Source: Castor canadensis (taxonomy: Eukaryota > Chordata > Mammalia > Rodentia > Castoridae). Taken from it: DNA of 64,000 nucleotides. The DNA is taken from positions 50,845,638-50,909,637 of the forward strand of contig NC_133398.1 in the NCBI RefSeq assembly GCF_047511655.1, in the 5' to 3' direction. Both the position numbers and the translations under genes were made by a program. The notes below the pieces were generated by a model that worked only from the letters and a program-made list of their open reading frames with translations, had not been told where the DNA came from and did not search any database. Below are positions 23,184-36,239 of this stretch, one piece after another. Numbering within the stretch: the stretch's first letter is position 1; every line of letters starts with the position of its first letter.

Positions 23184-23762
23184 ATGGTCTTGCCCTTTGC
23201 TTTACTGGTGGCCCTGGTGGTGCTGAGCAGATCAGTGTGTTCCCTGGTCTGTGACCTGCCACACGGCCATAGCCTTGGTAATAAGAGGGCCTTGATTCTC
23301 CTGGGACAAATGAGGAGAATCTCTCCTTTTTCCTGCATGAAGGACAGAAATGACTTCGGATTCCCCCAGGAGCACTTTGATGGCAGCCAGGTCCAGAAGG
23401 CTCAAGCCATCTCTGCCCTTCATGAGATGACCCAGCAGATCTACAACCTCTTCAGCACAAAGGACTCCTCTGCTGCTTGGGAGAAGACCCTTCTGCAAAA
23501 ATTCTGCACTGGTCTCTCTCAGCAGATGGAAGACTTGGAAGCCTGTCTGACACAGGAGGTGGGGGAGGAAGAGCCTCCCATGATGCATGAGGACTCCACC
23601 CTGGCTGTGAGGAATTACTTCCACAGGATCACTCTCTACCTGGAAAAGAAGAAATACAGCCCTTGTGCCTGGGAGATTGTCAAAGCAGAAATCATGAGAT
23701 CCTTGTATTTATCAGCAAACTTGCAGGAAGGATTAAGGAATGAGACTTGGTCCACCATGTAA
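23184..23762 (+). CDS. IFNA: Interferon alpha (unit 1), intact
   Basis: A single-exon gene of 192 codons. It encodes a secreted antiviral four-helix-type cytokine that signals through IFNAR1/IFNAR2. A 22-residue hydrophobic signal peptide precedes the mature start [10 protein letters not shown]. The conserved cysteines are at residues 23, 51, 121 and 161 (mature 1, 29, 99, 139, forming 1-99 and 29-139), with an extra Cys at mature 86. Family blocks: [39 protein letters not shown] and [16 protein letters not shown]. The start has a strong context (gccATGg). The C-terminus is odd: compared with paralogues, a 7-nt deletion replaces RNEE-stop with RNETWSTM-stop and creates an N-E-T glycosylation sequon. 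Confidence 0.96.
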   Translation: MVLPFALLVALVVLSRSVCSLVCDLPHGHSLGNKRALILLGQMRRISPFSCMKDRNDFGFPQEHFDGSQVQKAQAISALHEMTQQIYNLFSTKDSSAAWEKTLLQKFCTGLSQQMEDLEACLTQEVGEEEPPMMHEDSTLAVRNYFHRITLYLEKKKYSPCAWEIVKAEIMRSLYLSANLQEGLRNETWSTM

Positions 23763-24160
23763 ATGGCTTTAGGGGACTAATACACTATCTCATTTACACA
23801 GCTTTGCAATTACAAGGATTGATTTCTGATGTAGCTGTGATATGAATTCAATCCATTTGTTAAATGATTTTAGGAGCATTAAGCAACACTGTGTTCAACT
23901 CCTTAGCATTTTGTTCATATCCATACAGTATATTTATATATCTAACTGTGTATTTATATAAATGTATATTTAGTATTTATTTAATATCCTGTTCAATATT
24001 GCATGGCATTATTTATGCATTTACTTATATCATATGGATATTAAATTTACATTATTTGTACTGTCTATATAATGTAGATATAATATTTAAGTATTTATCT
24101 ATTTAATATCCTGTGCAATTTTACATTGCATTAATTTAATAAAAAACTTGATATATAATC
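23763..24160 (+). promoter_or_regulatory. IFNA (unit 1) 3' UTR with AU-rich elements and poly(A) signal
   Basis: Many ATTTA pentamers (e.g. tatttatataaatgtatattt, tagtatttatttaa) follow the stop. They are AU-rich elements that destabilise cytokine mRNAs by family knowledge. An AATAAA lies at 24138-24143. Confidence 0.7.
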
Positions 24161-24299
24161 AATTACTTTGTTTTGTTTGTAATGTTTTACAATAGAAGAT
24201 TTGACATACTTTACAGTCTTATAAATTTTATGAATTTATTTTTATATTAATACATAAAAACATAAATTTTCTATACATGAAGGGATTACAATATAACTT

Positions 24300-27200
24300 C
24301 AATACATATATACGTTATATTATGTTGAAGTCATGGTAAACAAATTTTTCTCCTGTATCATTTTTCACTTCCTATGGTGAAAAATCCTCAAAATCTCTTC
24401 CTCTAGCTTTTTTGAAGTGTGCAGTACATTATTCTGTACAGTCACTATACTGTACAACAGTACACTAGGGCATCTTGCTGGTGTCAAATTGTAACTTTGG
24501 TCAACTTTTTCCCATCCTTACCCTGCCTCTCACTCTGAGCCCTCAAATAACCACTTTTCTAACTCTCAACTTCTATGAAATTAACAATTTCAGATTGCAC
24601 ATGTGAGTGTGATCATGAGTTACTCTTCTGTCTGTATCTGACCTATTTCACTAATCATCATGACTTCCATATCCATCCATGTTGCAGCAAATGCCAGGCT
24701 CTCTTCTTTTTATGCCTGAAGAACATTACATGGTGTGTATGTTCTGCATTTCCTTTATCTATTCACCAGTTGATGGACCCTTATTTTGTTTCCATCTCTT
24801 GCCCATGGTGAAGAGTGCTGCACAAACATGGGAGTATATATGTCCCTTCCACAGACTGATTTCATTTTGTTTGGATATATACCCAGTAGTGGAATTGCTA
24901 GAACCTATGGCAGTTTTACTTTTGATACTTTCAGAAACCCCCATACTGTTCATCATTACATGCTAAATTCCTATGCCATCAATAATGTGCAAGGATTCCC
25001 TTCTCCTTGGAAGCAGCTATGTTTAGTCAGGTTGACAATTGCCTTTCTTAGTGGGGTGATGTGATGTGTTTTTGTGATCTACATTTCCATGATTAGTAAT
25101 CTTAAGCATTTTTCCTGAACTTGTTCACTGTTTGTGTTTCTTCTCTTGAGAAATGTCTACTGAGATCTATTGCTCATTTTTTATTGAATTTGTTGTTTTT
25201 TTGCAGTTGAGGTTTAGGGGTTCCTGATTCTGGTTATCAACTGCATTTTAACTCATCCAAAAGAAATTCTATCCTGAGTTTGCAAAGAATCAATGGCATT
25301 ATAAATTTGCCCATTATCATGATTTTGAAATTACAAATAAAAATAGACATCCTCTAGGCCAAGATCATGTCATCTGCAAATAAGGACAGTTTGACTTCTT
25401 CCTTTCCCATTTGAATTCCATATAGTTCTTCTTCCTGTTTTATTGCTCTGATTTGGAATGTCAGGACTATATTGAATAAGAGCAGAGAGAGAGGACACTC
25501 TTGTCTCATTCTTGGCTCTTGACTTTAGAGGAAATTGTTTCAGTTTTTCTGAATTTAGTATGATGTTGGCTATAGGTTTGTCATGTGTAGCCTTTATTAT
25601 GTTAAGGTACATTGCTTCTCTTCCTAGCTTCATCAGAGCTTTGATAATGAAAGGATGTTGAATTTGTTGAAGGCTTTTTCTGCCTCTACTCAGATGATGA
25701 TGTCATTTTTCCATGCTTCTGTTAATATATTGTATTATGTCTAATGATTTGCATATGTTGAACCACCCCTGCATTCCTGGGATGAAATCAACTTGATCAT
25801 GGTGTATGATCCTTTTGACATGTTGAATTAGTTTTGCCAACATCTTATGGAGGTTAAAGAGATCAGCTATAATTTTCTTTTTTTGTTGTGTTCTTGTCTG
25901 TTTTGGGGATGAGTGTAATACTAGTTTCATAGAATGATTTAGGCAGTGTAACCTCCCTTTCTACTTCATGGATAAGATTGAGGAGTGTTGGTATTACTTA
26001 CTGTTTAATGATTTGATATAATTCAGCATTTAATCCTTCAGATCCTGGTCTTTTCTTTTTTAGGAGACTCTATTGTTTCCTACCGATACTTGTAGGTAAT
26101 TTATGTTCTTTAGGTTCAATTTTAGTTGGTCATACATGACTAGAAATGTGTCCATTTCTTCTAGATTTTCCAATTTAATTGAATGTAGGTTTTCAAAGTA
26201 ATCCCTAATGATTCCCTGGATTTCCTTGGTGTTTGTTGTAATATCTCCTTTTTTTCTAATTTTATTAAGGTGGGTCTTTTTCCCTCCTCATTTTAGTCAG
26301 ATTTACTAATTTTATTTATCTTTTCAAAGAACCAGCCTCTTTTTGTCTTGATTCCCTGTATGGTCTTTTTTTTGTGTGTCTCTATTTCAATGATTTCAGC
26401 CCTTATTTTTATTTATCTCCTTATGCTACTTTGGCTTTCGTTTGTTCTTGGTTTTCTAGGAGTTTGAGATGCAACATTAGGTTATTTGAGATTTACTGTG
26501 CTTTTAATATAAGTATTTAAGGCTATAAACTTTCATCTTAGCACTGTCTTTGCTATGTTACATCAATTCTGATAGATTGTGTTTTCCTTCTTATTAAATT
26601 CCAGGAACTTTCTGATTTCCTCCCTTATTTCTTTGATGACTTCATGGAGCAACATGTTGTTTACTTACTAGGTTTTTGAGTATTTTCTCCTGTTTCTTTT
26701 GTTGTTGAGTTCTAGTTTTATCCCATTGTGGTCAGACAGTGTGCATGGGTTTATTTCAATTTTCTTATAAATGTTAAGAATTTCTTTGTGATCTAAAATA
26801 TGAAAGTTTATGGGCTTCTGAGAAGAATGTATATTGTGCTCTTACTGGATGGAATACTCTATAGACATCTGACAGGTCCAGTTGATCTATGGTGTCATTT
26901 AATTCTAAAGTTTCTTTGTTGACTTTTTGTCTGAATGACCTATCTATTGGTGATAGAGGAGTACTGAAGTCTCCTACTATCACAGTGTTGGGGTCTATTT
27001 GTGCTTTTAAGCTCATAGTGTATGTTTAATGAAGCTGTGTGCACTGACATTAGGCACATACAAGTTAATGATTGTTATTTCCTCTTGGTGTATTGCTAAT
27101 TTTTATAGCATGTAGTGGCCTTCTTTGTCACTTCAGAGAAATTTAGATTTGAAGTCTACTTTATCTTATGTAAATATAGTTACTCCTGCCCTGTATTCAA

Positions 27201-27325
27201 GGGCCACTAGCTTGGTAAATCTTTTTCTCCCCTTTCACCCCAAGCCAATATTTGTTTCTGTCTGTAAATTGGGTTTCTTGTAAGCAACAAGTCCTCAAAC
27301 ATTCCTTTTTAATTCACTTAGCAAT
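24300..27325 (-). mobile_element. Old L1 with internal deletion
   Basis: Minus-strand L1: 3' UTR and ORF2 C-terminus at about 24300-25330, then a jump into the reverse transcriptase region (25360-26350) and the endonuclease region (26400-27300; GDFSTPLSPIDRSF near 26930). It is much decayed. Its end near 27325 is shared with 1-905. Confidence 0.85.
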
Positions 27326-28461
27326 TAATTTTTGAAAGATGGAAACACTTGTTACCGTTCTGTTTATCAGAACCTGGTAAAGCACAACACATGGTCATAT
27401 TTGAAAGTCACTGTTAGTAAGAGAAAATGTAAGAATATTGTATGTTAAAGATTGCATTTGTGTAATTGTTATGAAGTCTGTGAAATTTATAAATCTGAAA
27501 ATATAAAGAGCTTTCTCCCAACAGAACTGTCAAATAGGCCTAACAATGCTTACTTAAGGAGACAAATCCAGAGAACAAAGGAGGCAAAAAGACCTAATGA
27601 TCGGAGGTGAGCTTTTGTTTTAGAAGGTCACTATTTACCTGGGATGGTGTTTATCATAAAGGCTTTTCTCACTGAAATACTTAAACCCATTGCTAGAACA
27701 ACTGAAGTTTCTTAAGAAAAATTAAACTGCAATTTAAAAAAAACATAAAAGATTAATTCTATTATTTTTTATCTTGTAAGGTTTGAACTCAGGAGTTTGT
27801 GACAGCTGGGTAGGAACTATACCACTTGAGCAACCAACATACCCAGTCCTTTTTTCTCTAGTTATTTTGGTGATAAGGTTTTCTGTTATGCTTGGCCTGG
27901 ACTATCTATTTATGCAGCTTGAAAGGCTCACACTAACAGGCCCAGTCATTGGTTGAGATTTGGGTTTGGGAGCTCTTGCAAACATACCAATATCTAAAAG
28001 AAAGAGTAAAATTGGGTGAAAACATGTTTTTGAAAGAAAAGATTATACCATAGAATCCACCAATAACAGTCAGAAAACAAGAGAACATGTAATTTTTAGA
28101 TTAAAATATGTCAGAATTTCAAAATGTGAGACTTAATGAATTGATTAAAACATACAATATAGGATTCTACATTAGATTCTAGACTCTGCCAACACATACC
28201 TTTGATACTGAATAATTCACTTAACTTCTCTGAGCCTCAGTTTTCACAAATGTAATGCAGAGTGGACATATCCATATTTGATATGGATAGAGTTATCCAT
28301 ATCAAACACTCTAAAACTTTTAAAACCCCTTAGCAGAGTATCTCCTCATACTCTATGAGTGAGAGATAAGAGATTGTCACTATTTTCTTATTTATTCCTA
28401 AGGACCTATATGTTAATAGTGAACTACCCTATTTCTCTAACTGACAGTAAATTGCAAGCAG
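26432..28461. repeat. Segmental duplication, copy 2 of the IFN-unit flank
   Basis: Aligns to 1-2010 (see there). Beyond 28461 the sequence continues as flank that is recognisable in unit 3: 28740-29400 resembles 44990-45715, ending at the shared gacagctctgtgggaaga just before the pseudogene start. Confidence 0.85.
27770..27855 (-). mobile_element. tRNA-derived (ID/B4-like) SINE fragment, duplicate
   Basis: The duplicated counterpart of the fragment at 1345-1425, with the same boundaries and small differences. Confidence 0.55.
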
Positions 28462-28619
28462 TCTAAAAAACAGAAGTTGGAATTGTCCTGGAAAAGACTC
28501 ACATTAGGTACATTTGACATGAAAATAAGTCATTGAAGTTAATATTCAATCAACAATTGATGCGTCTTATATATCTTGTACAAGGATTAGTGTCTTAAAT
28601 TGAAGTTGAAAGTACATTT

Positions 28620-28700
28620 GTATAATGACATATTATATATATATGAGTAGTATATATTATAAAACACAGTATAAAATATATAATGCTAAGTATTATACAC
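28620..28700. repeat. AT-rich low-complexity tract
   Basis: Alternating TA/AT runs (tattatatatatatgagtag, tatattataaaacac) without coding or RNA-gene signs. Confidence 0.7.
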
Positions 28701-29400
28701 AATGTATACTATGTGTAAATACATGCACATATCTAATTTGTAGATTCCTGTATGTGCCACACCCACCTTGTCCCTCTGCTTTACTAGACCCCATTCTTCC
28801 ACTCTCATATCACAACAATGCCCTACCTCCCGTAGTGCAGAAATCCTCAAGTGCTTTCCTCATTCCTCACTAACTTGCCCTGCTCATTATACAGCTCCTT
28901 CCTCTTCCACCTTGATTTCTCACTGTCAATTTTCCTTAAAGTGTGCTCAACCACCAAGTGAAAGAACAGATTGAACGATCTAGGCTTGTCTAAAACTCCC
29001 CTACGAGGAGCCTATTTCTGCTCCTAGGAAGTATCTTTGTGAATGAGGAAATGTTCTTGCCAGACTGATGTAACAGAAGCTGTTGCAGAAATGAAACAAA
29101 AGAAGGATCCCTTTTACCCTGGGAGATATTGTGACATTTGAAGAGAATGAGAGCCACCTACTGATCAACATGGGCAAAGACAGGGGCCAATCAAGTATGG
29201 CAATTAAGTTTCTGTTCTGTACAGAAGTTTGTCTATGCTGGCTTTTTTCTCTAGAACTAAAACAGATACTTTCCTGAAAAGAACTCACCCTGACAATGGA
29301 AGAGTCCATTTCCTTAACTGTGTATCTTAAAGAGGGAAAATCCTCCCACCTTCAGGAAGATCCTGTCCTCTTTGGGCATAGGACAGCTCTGTGGGAAGAC

Positions 29401-32400
29401 AAAGATCAGTATATATTCCTTGCCTGAAGTCTTCTATGAATTCAAATTCTTTGAAGAAGCCATCTCTGTGTTGAAAATTCTCAGATCTGCTTGTCTGACA
29501 AGAATGTCACAATGGTAGAGGATGGAATATTGCAAATCAATGGCCAAAATTATCTTGTGTTGTTTAAGTCCCCTTAATAGTCATTTACTATCAACTTCTA
29601 TATCAAATCAAACATCCTTGTGACTATCAGGCCAAACCATTGGAGTATATGGATAGATTTTGGAGAATACTACCTTTCATCAACCTTAAGCTAAGAATGT
29701 AATAACATCTAAAATCATAGAAAAGACTTCCCCATTTGGCCATAACATGACATTCCCACCAATGTCTCTGGTAAACAAATTTTTTTATGACTTTCTTTGT
29801 TCTGTGACTATAGTACTTCATGAAAACTCCTCCATAATGGAACATGTCATGCAAAGTAACCTGAACTCGTGTTCCTAAGCCATGGTCTCTAATATTGGGC
29901 ACAGAATAAATTATTCCTTACTTCACTTGGAGCAAGATTTGTGTTTTGTGTTATCATTGCTAAGCAGGCCAGAACCTTCTGACCCATAAGTCCCTATGGG
30001 TTCTGCAGGATACATGGAGGGAGGAGGAGCTTGCCCATATGGGTGTGGAGCGACAAGGAAAAATCTCCTGGTTAATGGTGCATTAGCTCTTTCCTAAGAG
30101 TAAATTGCCCATTTGACAAATTCCTTCCTACACTCAGATTATGTCCCTAGACATCCCAATCAGGAGAAAGTTCTCTCTGTCACTTTCAATAGGAACATAC
30201 TTGCATCAGTGCTACCTTGACTGGTCCCTCAGGGAATGGACATAAGTGAAGAAATTTCAGAGAATAATAGAATTGCCTGCTGTCAACTGTGGTCTATCAG
30301 TTTGGGTAGAACAGGAAGGTACCAAAGTCATGGACACTGTAATTAAAGAAGTGAATAAGAAAAGTGGGGCTGAATTGCTTAGGTATGAGGAAGGGCCTTC
30401 ACTTCAACTGGGATCTCCCTAATCTCTGCCTGGGGTTACAGACCTGTAATTTAGATGGCTTCTCTCCTGCTATCATAGGGCCTAATTTACATGTGAAACA
30501 ATTTTTGTCCCTTGCTTTCTTTCCTTCCACTTTTAAAGAAACTACTTTAGGAGTAGGGCTACCTAACATTTCTTCATAAACTTGGCTGTTTTATGATTGC
30601 TTAACACTGTTCTAATATGATGACCCTTTCATTCTTAGCTTGGTGCTTACTTTTTAATGTAATTTTCATTATATTTATATGATGTTTTATGCAAAAATCC
30701 TGACTTAACTCCATATGGTCATCTTACCCTGAAAATCTCTATAGCCACCAATTATTTCATATCTCAGACTTATTAACATTTTAAATATTGAACAGTATAG
30801 GTAAACTGAGAGGTAAGGCTGGAGGTACCAGGAAAGGGATGCTATGGATTACTATCCACTGAGCTACCCTGTACAGAACCTCCCAGAGGCCTCCCAGGCC
30901 TCTATACAACCTGAGTTAACTCATCCAGCCTGCAAAACCCACCACCACGTCTAATCCTCCTAACACCAGCAGCAACAAGCAGACACAAGTGCCAAGGAAG
31001 AGATGGATAGGGATCAAGAAGCAGTATGTTCTGGAGATGGCAAAGGTTTTCAACAATCAGGACCAAGGATCCAAATGTGGACACACCTAGATCCTTCCTA
31101 TCATTTCATTCCAAAGAGGTAACAGTCAAACCCACTGATTTGCAGCCAGGCCTAGAAACAGTAAGCAAAGGAAGCCCTGCCCACATGTCTACCAGTGATG
31201 ACCTGCTAAAGACTGAAGATGTGCACCTGTAACCCTGTCTAGTTTTCATGTTCTGAGTTCACTAGAAACAGACTGCAATAGATACAGCACTCTGATTTGT
31301 TCAAAAGACCATAGTATACAAATGTGAAAATATTGAAGGGTCCAACTCGAGAACATGGCTGGAAACAGAGGTATTTGGAAAGTCTACTGGAGCAGTGTCC
31401 AATGAATGGATTGTTCCTTCAGATTCCAAGATCTGAATTCTGGAATCAGAATCCTTCAGATTTTTCTCCCATAAGAGGGAGAAGGATTGAAGTAGTGCTG
31501 AGAGCACATGATTCTCCCACCATGACCTGCGCAACATCAACATCACCAGCTGGATGATACTGAGACCAAGCAGCCTTCACAGTATTGGAAGGGCCCAGGG
31601 ATTCTCCAGGGGACAGAGCCTATCATCACAGAACAAGGGAAGTATTTGTAAGACAAGCATCATCCATGGAATCTCTTAAATTTTAGATTCATCCTTTCTT
31701 AAAAAAAAACAGATCATGGACAAGGACTTGTATACATTTAGAAAAATTGAGGCAGAGCCTCTTTAGGAGGACAAATACTAACAATGTGCATATAAGATCA
31801 CAATTTCTAATGGCAAAGACCATTGAGAAAATTTATTTAAATTCATTCATTGAAAAGAGGACATTGGTGAATCAATTCTCACTCTTTTTCTTCTAGCATG
31901 TAAATGCTGCACTGTTTGGGCATGTTTAGAATTTAGGACCCTTGCTGAAGATAAGTATCCACAATGCAAAGAATACAGAACCTACACAAATAACAGATTA
32001 AAGCCATTCACCATTAATGTATCTAAACAGCTATTTTATCTCATGCTGTACAAGTTAACCATAAATATAACAATGATGGAATTTTTAAGAAGATCAAGTA
32101 CAAAGAAGACAAAAAATCAATTTCTTTTAAAGGAAACTCCTGTGGAGACCTTAAAGCATCATCATGAGCTCCACTTGCTCTGACTCAGTGTAAAGCAAGC
32201 ACATCTAGTACTGAGGGCTTAGATCACCTTCCCAACTCCCCAGACAGAACTGTGTTGCCCAAGCATCATGGTTTTTACCACACATGGTCTTTAAGAGTAT
32301 AGTCTGGGGCCAAAGGAAAAGTTCTGTGTGACTCTGTACCTCTGTGGGTCATTTATGTTGTGCATACACAGAGACAGGCCAACATCTCAGCAATGATGGT

Positions 32401-33417
32401 GTCTTTATTTCAGATTTTTGTAAATGTTTGCACAACCAAAATGGCATCTTTTAAGGCTAAAGATACATAGAGAAGGTAGAGACCAAGTTGTGGGGAAATC
32501 ATCTATTTGGATGCCTCATTTAGACAACTGTGTTAAGGTAATTTATTTCAGAGTGAAAGGCAACCCTGGTTGGTTCAGGAGTTGTTTAAAAGTGCTCACC
32601 ACTTCCTTACAGGAAGTACATAATGTTCTTCCTCTGAGTCATAAAAAAGGTCTTTTGGACCATGACAACTGAACATGGGATGAAAAGAAAAAGAAGAGAA
32701 TCATCACTGAGTTTTTTCAACAGAGGACAGGAAACTCCATCTAGTCTGGAGAAGAGAAACTGCTTTATTGTCGTTGGAAATTAGAACAGCCAACTGACCA
32801 GAAGAGGTCTCATATAGAATCACTGAGGACCCAAAAGAGATAAGTCATAGCCCACATAGATGGACTATGGGTAGAATGGAAAATGTTAGCTGCTTTTTGT
32901 TTATTCTTAAATTCACACAAAAGAGTAAATGAGTATACCTCTAGAATCCAAAATCAATTGACTTCCAGATAATTATAGTTAATGAATTAATAAACTGTTT
33001 TGAATATAGTTTTGAGAAATGTCTTACTAAATTTTAGACTTTTCTTGGTTAGTAGAAAAGGCCACTTCTCATAACAATTTAAAAGATACTTTGTTTACTT
33101 TTTCTTAGGATACAAGAACATGAGTCAGTCAGATCAATTCATTTATACCTCAGCATCAATTCCTAGAAAAATGAACAGCAATTCTGTGGCATTTTTGGTG
33201 TTACTCAGATAATTTGTCATCTCAACCTTCCTGTTCTACTGATGCCATGTCACAGCATCTCCTTGGTTCATAAATTCTTGATCATTTCCATTCTTTACTT
33301 TCTTTAATAGGTCTTCCAGAGAAGCCTATCTCTCAGCTTTCCCCAAGGTATCCACTTTGGATCTTTAGTCTATCCTTCACATTTACATTTCTCTCCAAAG
33401 AGTTGTATAAATCAATC
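29401..33417. other. Unit-2-specific DNA without a recognised gene
   Basis: Flank homology to unit 3 ends at about 29400. The following 4 kb shows no long frame, no tRNA or rRNA and no repeat family I can name. Stretches such as 31020-31240 and 31340-31600 have protein-like composition on one strand but are not recognisable. Ancient retroposed material is possible. Confidence 0.4.
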
Positions 33418-33610
33418 CTGTGGCCCATGCCTGTAATCCCAGCTGCTCGGGAGGCAGAGATCAGGAGGATCACAGTTCAAAGCCAGCCTGGGCAAATAGT
33501 TCCCAAGACCCTATCTCAAAAAAACCCATCACAAAAAAAGGACCGGTGGAGTGGCTCAAGGTGTAAGCCCTGAGTTCAAGCCCCAGTACCAACAAATAAA
33601 TAAATAAATG
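33418..33610 (+). mobile_element. Composite B1/tRNA SINE
   Basis: The full dimer is seen: B1-like gcctgtaatcccagctgctc ... agccagcctgggcaaatag, an A-rich linker, then tRNA-like gtggctcaaggtgtaagccc and gagttcaagccccagtacc, ending in (aaat)n. It is the best-preserved copy in the window. Confidence 0.93.
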
Positions 33611-35159
33611 AACAGTTATATAAAAAAAATAGTTGTATAAATGAGTGCCATCCAGATAGAGGACTGAGGTAATGCTGTCAAATATTTTTAAAAACAGGTG
33701 GTCCTTATTTAGCAGGCAATAAATTTCTGTTTTCATTTTTTAAATGTCATTATTTTCCAAAGTGATAGTAGAATTTTTTGGTATAATCTAGATTCCCTTC
33801 TTTACATTTCTAGGATTCTGAAAGTAGCCTTTTCATTGTCTGAATGGATTATTAAATAGGAGGAGTGGTCAGGTAAGGATAATATTATTACCTTGCCAGA
33901 CAAGCTTAGTGTTCTAGTGAATAAAGCCGGGTTATCAGTCCTCTTGTGTTGATAGCTTCGAAGCAGGATAGATCAGTGAAATTGAGGCATGGGAAATAGT
34001 AACCAGCAACTACAGGAAGTATACTACAATACTATAAGTATTGTAGTAATGAATAGCTTGACAAAAACCATATAGGTATTGCTTTCTTTGCTTAGAATAT
34101 CACACTGCCTCATTAGACTAAAATATATAGTGAAAACCAAACAAAGGGGCAGGGCAAAAGCAGCTCTCTCCCTCTTTCCCCAAAACAATTACCTGCTTTC
34201 CCCAAAACAATTAGTGCCCTCTGAGAACTGAGCAAGGAGAACTTAAAGACAGACATTTATCCCAAGGAGAAAACTCTTGGGAAAATTACTCCTCTGGGCA
34301 CAAAAATTTTCCCCTCTACAAAGAAAAATACTTATCCAAAGGATGGACACCTGTCTTTAAAGAAGCATCTGGCAGGACTCAGTCTTTTTTAAAGGGGTAT
34401 TCAAACATGATGTAATTGTGACCCAAATTTAAGGAGCCTGCCAACCTTGAAATCTTTGGGTTTAATTGATGAGATAGGTAACAGCAGCAAAAATGACTAA
34501 TTATACCTAGTGTCAGAACAAAGGGTGGTCCTTTTCCTAAGGTGAATTAGAGCCAAAACTCATTACCCACCTTTCTTGCCATAAATACCACTGTTGGAAG
34601 AATTGCTCCATGTGTTTCTCTCAGAGTACCCATGCTCTGCATATTACAATGTGCCTTTGTGTTCTACTCACTTTAAAGCTCGGCCTAAATTTTCTCACCA
34701 TTGTGACTTGTCCAGAAATTCTTATTCGGTCATCCAACCTAAGTGGTTCCTATCTTAAAGTGAAACTTCACAAACACCAGCCACCGATGACAGTTTGACT
34801 CTTTTCTTATTGCCCAAGGGGAGATCACATCTGGATTAATTGGAAGAACAGACAGGTGGAAAGTCTTGCAAAACTGAGGGCCAATCATTGATCCAGGGGT
34901 TGCTCTTCTTTGTGGTTCTTGCAGTAGCAGCAGTCTTGTGACTTTTGTGCACTTCAGCATTTGCCTTCATTGTTCCCCTCTCCCATACCGATCAGTCTCC
35001 AACTTTTGCTAACACTTTGCATTTCTCAGGGGAAATTCACTGCCCTTCTTTCATTTTCATAACATGCAGACTCACATTGATTTTCATTTTGCCCCCAAAC
35101 AACTGTGGAGTTTTGCTTTCTAGAAAAGTTGAAATGAGAAAAAATTCTAATATCTTAGC

Positions 35160-35275
35160 TGATGTGGTGGTTCATGCCTGTAATTCCACCATTCCAGGAG
35201 GCTGAGGCAGAAGGATCATAAGTTTTAGGCCACCCTGGGCTACATAGGCAGACCCTATCTCAAAACAAAATAAAA
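35160..35275 (+). mobile_element. B1-like SINE monomer
   Basis: A single 7SL-derived unit: gatgtggtggttcatgcctg, gaggctgaggcagaaggatc, ccaccctgggctacatag, ctatctcaaaa, followed by an A-rich tail. It lacks the tRNA half of the composite SINE. Confidence 0.85.
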
Positions 35276-35829
35276 CAAATCTTATGTCTTATAAATTATA
35301 TAGAAAATAGTGCAGCTCTTTGCCTTTCTTATTCAATTAACCTTAACATAAAGTAGAATGTAATACAGAGGCAGCAAGGTTCACCTTGGCCAATATACCA
35401 GTATGTAAAAGAGAAGTTATAAAAATTCTTTAGTTATTGCTGTTTAGATCTAAAATAAAAAATTATGAATAAACAAGGAAATAAAATTTACTACTGTTTA
35501 GCATATTAGGCTGGGACTCCTGCCCTGCATTGTCAGAGTGGATTATAAATAAGCAGAGCAAACAAATAGAACTGAAGGTCATTAGCTTCTGTAACATTAG
35601 CTTCTAATGAAAGACAATATCATCAATAAATCCCATGTCCCAAAATCAGAAAATGTGAGAAACATAAGAGCTCAATAATTTACAAATTGGAGAAAAAGGA
35701 CTACATTTAAAAATTATTTGCTTGCTGAAGGTAAAATGGCTTTTATTGGGAAAGACCTTTAACTACATAGACAATAAAAATTTGCTATCAACATCTCAGG
35801 GCTGCTAACACTTTTGATACCTGCAGACA

Positions 35830-36235
35830 TATGTCAGGAGAGCAGATGGTCATTACTAAAAGCCAGGATCCTTCAGGCAAGCATACAATTGATGTTCCAT
35901 CAGTTCTCCAACCTCTTCTACCATGACACTCCTCTGCTAAATGGAACATGACCCTCCTAGATGAACTCAGGACTAGGCTCCATCAGCAGTTGGAAGAAAT
36001 GAGGACCTTCTTGGTATGGGTGATTGGAGAGCAAGAATCTGTTCTGGCAAACAGGGATCTTATGTGGGCTTAAAGAACTACTTCCAGGAAATCCATTTCT
36101 GCCAGGAAGGGAAGAAACACAGTGACTGTGCCTTAGAAATGGTCAGAGTGAGATCATGAGAATCTTCTCTTCTTCATCAAAGTTGCAAGAAAAGTTTAGA
36201 AGTAATGATGGTGACCCTGGGTCATCTTGAAATGA
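35830..36235 (+). pseudogene. Type I interferon pseudogene, omega-like
   Basis: A 5'-incomplete, broken intronless IFN. Recognisable pieces: MFHQFSNLFYHD (helix C region, matching MLQQIFNLFYTE-type sequence); LLDELRTRLHQQLEEMRTFL at about 35952-36010; LKNYFQEIHFCQEGKKHSDC (about 36068-36130); and ALEMVR, which replaces CAWEVVR and changes frame afterwards. The LLDELxxxLHQQLE and YFQ blocks resemble IFN-omega more than alpha; this is a memory-based subtype call. Several stops or frameshifts. It lies in the unit-2-specific insert and has no partner in units 1 and 3. Confidence 0.75.
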
Positions 36236-36239
36236 GTTT

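Noticed and set aside
23232-23624. 130-codon frame antisense to the unit 1 IFNA gene (also 41152-41544)
   Set aside because: It exists only opposite the IFNA coding region and mirrors its conservation. No independent support.
34130-34765. Possible LTR-like fossil
   Set aside because: Base composition and a short internal duplication (ctttccccaaaacaatta) suggested one, but no paired ends, internal region or named family could be recognised.
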